8,620 nucleotides of DNA from Desulfobacterales bacterium. GTDB taxonomy: Bacteria > Desulfobacterota > Desulfobacteria > Desulfobacterales > SpSt-501. The translations under genes and the position numbers were made by a program. The DNA is taken from contig JALOOS010000128.1 of NCBI GenBank assembly GCA_025454275.1, forward strand, positions 1-8,620. Reading direction: 5' to 3'. Of this stretch, positions 6,739 to 8,620 are shown one piece after another (within the stretch, counting starts at the first letter, position 1; every line of letters starts with the position of its first letter). The notes beneath the pieces were generated by a model. The model did no database searches and was not told the origin of the DNA. It saw only the letters and a list, made by a program, of their open reading frames with translations.

Positions 6739-8256
6739 ATGAACTGTGGGATCGGGTTTGACAGGGACCGCTACCTGGAGGACCAGACGGCGGCCATCCT
6801 TGAGCGTGTCGCGCGCTTCAACAACAAGCTCTACCTGGAGTTCGGGGGAAAACTCCTTTACGACTACCATGCCGCCCGCGTGCTGCCCGGCTATGACCCG
6901 AATGCCAAGATCCGGCTCTTGTCGGCGCTGCGGGACAACGCCGACGTGCTGCTCTGCATCTACGCCGGCGACATCGAGCGCAAGAAGATCCGCGCCGACT
7001 TCGGCATCACCTACGATTCCGACGCCCTCAAGCTGATCGACGACATGCGGGCCTGGGGGATCGACGTGCTCGGGGTCGTCATCACCCGGTTCGAAAACCA
7101 GCCCGCGGCCGGGCTCTTCAAAAACAAGCTCGAACGGCGCAACATCAAAGTCTACACCCACCGCTACACCAAGGGCTATCCCACCGACGTCGACCTGATC
7201 GTGAGCAACGACGGCTACGGGGCCAACGAATACATCGAGACCAGCAAGCCGCTCGTCATCGTCACCGGCCCCGGGCCGGGCAGCGGAAAGCTCGCCACCT
7301 GCCTCTCGCAGCTCTACCACGACTACCGCCGCGGGGTTCAATCCGGGTATGCCAAGTTCGAGACCTTTCCCATCTGGGACATCCCCTTGAAGCACCCCGT
7401 CAACATCGCCTACGAGGCGGCGACGGCCGACATCCGGGACTTCAACCTGATCGACCCCTTCCACCTGGAGGCCTACGGGAAGGCCGCCGTCAACTACAAC
7501 CGCGACGTGGAGGTCTTCCCGGTCCTCAAGCGGATCCTGGGAAAGATCACGGGGGGGGCCGCGTTCTACCAGTCGCCGACCGACATGGGCGTCAACCGGG
7601 CCGGAGCGGCCATCGTGGACGATCCCGCAACGCGCGAGGCGGCCAAGCAGGAGGTGATCCGGCGCTATTTCCGCTACCGCTGCGAATACGCCATGGGGTT
7701 TGCGGACCGGGAGACGGTGCAGCGGGTCGAGCTCTTCATCAAGGATTTCCAGCTCACCCCCGAGTGCCGCAAAGTGGTGTCGCCGGCCCGCAAAGCGGCC
7801 GAGAAGGCTCAGCGCGACCAGCGCGGCGACGAGGGGATCTACTGCGGGGCCGCCATCGAGCTCAGGGACGGGACCATCATCACCGGCAGCAACTCGCCCC
7901 TGCTGCACGCCGCCTCGAGCGTCGTCATCCACGCCATCAAGCATCTCGCCGGGATCCCGGCCAAGATTAGGCTCCTGCCGCCGAGCATCATCAACGCCAT
8001 CCACAGCCTCAAGACCGAAGTGCTCAAGGAGAAATCGGTCAGCCTCGACCTGGAGGAGACCCTGATCGCCCTCAGCATCAGCGCCACCGCGAACTCCGCG
8101 GCCCAGCTGGCCGTCGAGCACCTGACCGCGCTCGAGAACTGCGAGGTCCACATGACCCATATCCCCACCCCGGGGGACGAGGCCGGCCTGCGGCGGCTGG
8201 GGGTCAACCTCACGAGCGACCCGAACTTTTCGTCGAAGAATCTGTTCATCACATGA
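6739..8256 (+). CDS. DUF1846 domain-containing protein
   Basis: This 505-residue protein matches DUF1846, a family of about 500 residues found in Firmicutes, Actinobacteria and some Proteobacteria. Structures have been solved by structural genomics, but no function is established. The N-terminal half looks like an alpha/beta nucleotide-binding fold: YLEFGGKLLYDYHAARVLPGYDPNAKIRLL near residues 31-60, then VIVTGPGPGSGKLATCLSQLYHD from about residue 173. The loop GPGPGSGK (177-184) resembles a P-loop, but the residue after the lysine is leucine and the leading glycine is one position out of register for GxxxxGK[ST]. The C-terminal half has GAAIELRDGTIITGSNSPLLHAASSVVIHAIKHLAGIP, a block likely to form the second domain. 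ATG 6739 has GAGG at 6727-6730. It is complete, with no frameshift, and cytoplasmic. Confidence 0.93.
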   Translation: MNCGIGFDRDRYLEDQTAAILERVARFNNKLYLEFGGKLLYDYHAARVLPGYDPNAKIRLLSALRDNADVLLCIYAGDIERKKIRADFGITYDSDALKLIDDMRAWGIDVLGVVITRFENQPAAGLFKNKLERRNIKVYTHRYTKGYPTDVDLIVSNDGYGANEYIETSKPLVIVTGPGPGSGKLATCLSQLYHDYRRGVQSGYAKFETFPIWDIPLKHPVNIAYEAATADIRDFNLIDPFHLEAYGKAAVNYNRDVEVFPVLKRILGKITGGAAFYQSPTDMGVNRAGAAIVDDPATREAAKQEVIRRYFRYRCEYAMGFADRETVQRVELFIKDFQLTPECRKVVSPARKAAEKAQRDQRGDEGIYCGAAIELRDGTIITGSNSPLLHAASSVVIHAIKHLAGIPAKIRLLPPSIINAIHSLKTEVLKEKSVSLDLEETLIALSISATANSAAQLAVEHLTALENCEVHMTHIPTPGDEAGLRRLGVNLTSDPNFSSKNLFIT

Positions 8257-8267
8257 GAGGGGCCCGT

Positions 8268-8320
8268 GAGCCGGTCAGCCGGTCAGCCGGCCGGCCCGTC
8301 GGCCGGCCGCCGGGCGGCTC
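8268..8320 (+). repeat. GC-rich 8-bp tandem repeat forming a stem-loop, possible terminator
   Basis: Twelve bases after the DUF1846 stop lie five consecutive 8-bp units from 8269 to 8308: AGCCGGTC twice, AGCCGGCC, GGCCCGTC and GGCCGGCC. Within them GCCGGCCG (8286-8293) pairs perfectly with CGGCCGGC (8300-8307) around a 6-base loop. Outside, GAGCCG (8268-8273) pairs with CGGCTC (8315-8320). The position suits a transcription end or an mRNA 3' stabiliser, but there is no T-run, so Rho-independent termination would be atypical. The repeat copy number may vary between strains by slippage. Confidence 0.6.
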
Positions 8321-8351
8321 TTCAACCATCGGCAGCGGTTTCCGATTCGAT

Positions 8352-8380
8352 TTCCGCGCTGCGGCCGCCTGTGGTAAAAT
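8352..8380 (+). promoter_or_regulatory. candidate extended -10 promoter
   Basis: TAAAAT (8375-8380) matches the -10 consensus at five of six positions and is preceded by TGG, giving an extended -10 (TGn). The best -35, TTCCGC (8352-8357), is weak but has the right 17-base spacing. Transcription would begin near 8387 and read through the second REP-like element before reaching the gene at 8551, placing the palindromes in the mRNA leader. Confidence 0.45.
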
Positions 8381-8390
8381 ACATAAAGTT

Positions 8391-8524
8391 TAGCGTTGCA
8401 TGCCGTCTGCGACGGCGGCTTGTGAACAAGTAGGTTCAGATTTGTGGGAGTGGCTTCCAGCCACGATCATCGCGGTCCCGCCGTGGCGGGATGCCGCTCC
8501 CACATCAAAAGCATAACTTATTTG
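8391..8524 (+). repeat. REP/REPIN-like palindromic element, copy 2
   Basis: This is a direct copy of the element at 6316-6442. It has TAGCGTTGCA, a GC hairpin (CCGTC-TGC-GACGG, 8403-8413), the AAGTAGGTT arm, an unchanged GTGGGAG with hairpin 1 (GTGGCT-TCC-AGCCAC, 8450-8464), and a closing CTCCCAC (8497-8503) with the ATAACTTATTTG arm. Hairpin 2 differs: its tip is replaced by a longer palindrome, TCCCGCC-GT-GGCGGGA (8476-8491), inside the same GCGG...CCGC base. The element sits between a candidate promoter and a start codon, so it may affect expression of the downstream gene. Confidence 0.82.
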
Positions 8525-8550
8525 AAAGAGAAATCCTTAATGAGGTCGCC

Positions 8551-8620
8551 GTGAAGATTCTGGCCGTCGTCGATGAAAAGCCCGCCTCGATCCAGTCGCT
8601 CGAGGCGGCTCTGCTGGTCG
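8551..8620 (+). CDS. start of a gene cut by the right edge, possibly UspA-like
   Basis: A frame opens at GTG 8551 and stays open to the end of the window. It is preceded by GAGG at 8542-8545 with a 5-base gap. The 23 visible residues, MKILAVVDEKPASIQSLEAALL plus one more, look like the first beta-strand and helix of a universal stress protein (UspA) domain, where the N-terminus commonly reads MKILVAVDGS-A. The usual glycine/serine after the aspartate is replaced by EK, so the match is not strict and another Rossmann-like fold is possible. An ATG at 8540 is in another frame and stops after four codons. Only the first 70 bases are visible, so length and function cannot be judged. Confidence 0.5.
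   Translation, partial: MKILAVVDEKPASIQSLEAALLV

Noticed and set aside
6625..8160. Long open frame of 511 codons on the minus strand opposite the DUF1846 gene
   Set aside because: It is a low-complexity, GDV-rich shadow of a well-recognised plus-strand protein, with no credible ribosome binding site or family motif.
6316..8524. CRISPR array or composite transposon formed by the two repeats
   Set aside because: There are only two copies about 2 kb apart, with no spacers, no cas gene and no transposase between them; the structure fits REP-like elements better.

Overview
The window is GC-rich and densely coded, with every gene on the + strand. It looks like chromosomal DNA of a Gram-negative anaerobe, most likely Desulfobacterota (the former Deltaproteobacteria). 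The pointers are a small PxxKW-type cysteine-rich protein, a DUF1257/DUF2997 pair, a TAXI-type TRAP transporter, an exported peroxiredoxin, and REP-like palindromes that repeat within 2 kb. This assignment is inferred from gene content and is not proven.

Layout. (1) Bases 1-559 hold the end of a DUF1257 (Ycf35-like) gene, cut by the left edge, followed at once by a DUF2997 gene. (2) Bases 715-5566 form a probable four-gene operon behind a good sigma-70-type promoter: a TAXI-TRAP binding protein with signal peptide, a fused 4TM/12TM TRAP permease, an AtuA-like (DUF1446-type) protein, and a DUF4387 protein that overlaps it by 4 bases. The last three are separated by 11 and -4 bases, so translation is probably coupled. 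(3) Bases 5605-6251 hold a single peroxiredoxin gene with a signal peptide and its own extended -10 promoter. (4) Bases 6316-8524 hold a PxxKW-type small protein and a DUF1846 protein, bracketed by two direct copies of a roughly 130-bp element built from inverted REP-like hairpins. A GC-rich tandem 8-mer stem-loop follows the DUF1846 gene. (5) From base 8551 a new gene begins and runs off the right edge; it may encode a UspA-type protein.

How the genes may work together. In the central operon the binding protein would capture a small, probably carboxylate-like solute in the periplasm. The fused permease would import it by ion-coupled transport. The AtuA-like/DUF4387 pair would then act on the solute, or on its CoA or other derivative, in the cytoplasm. 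The substrate and reaction cannot be read from the sequence. This transporter-plus-uncharacterised-enzyme cassette is the best candidate here for an undescribed pathway. The second point of interest is the REP-like element, whose two halves show compensatory base changes that keep the hairpin paired.
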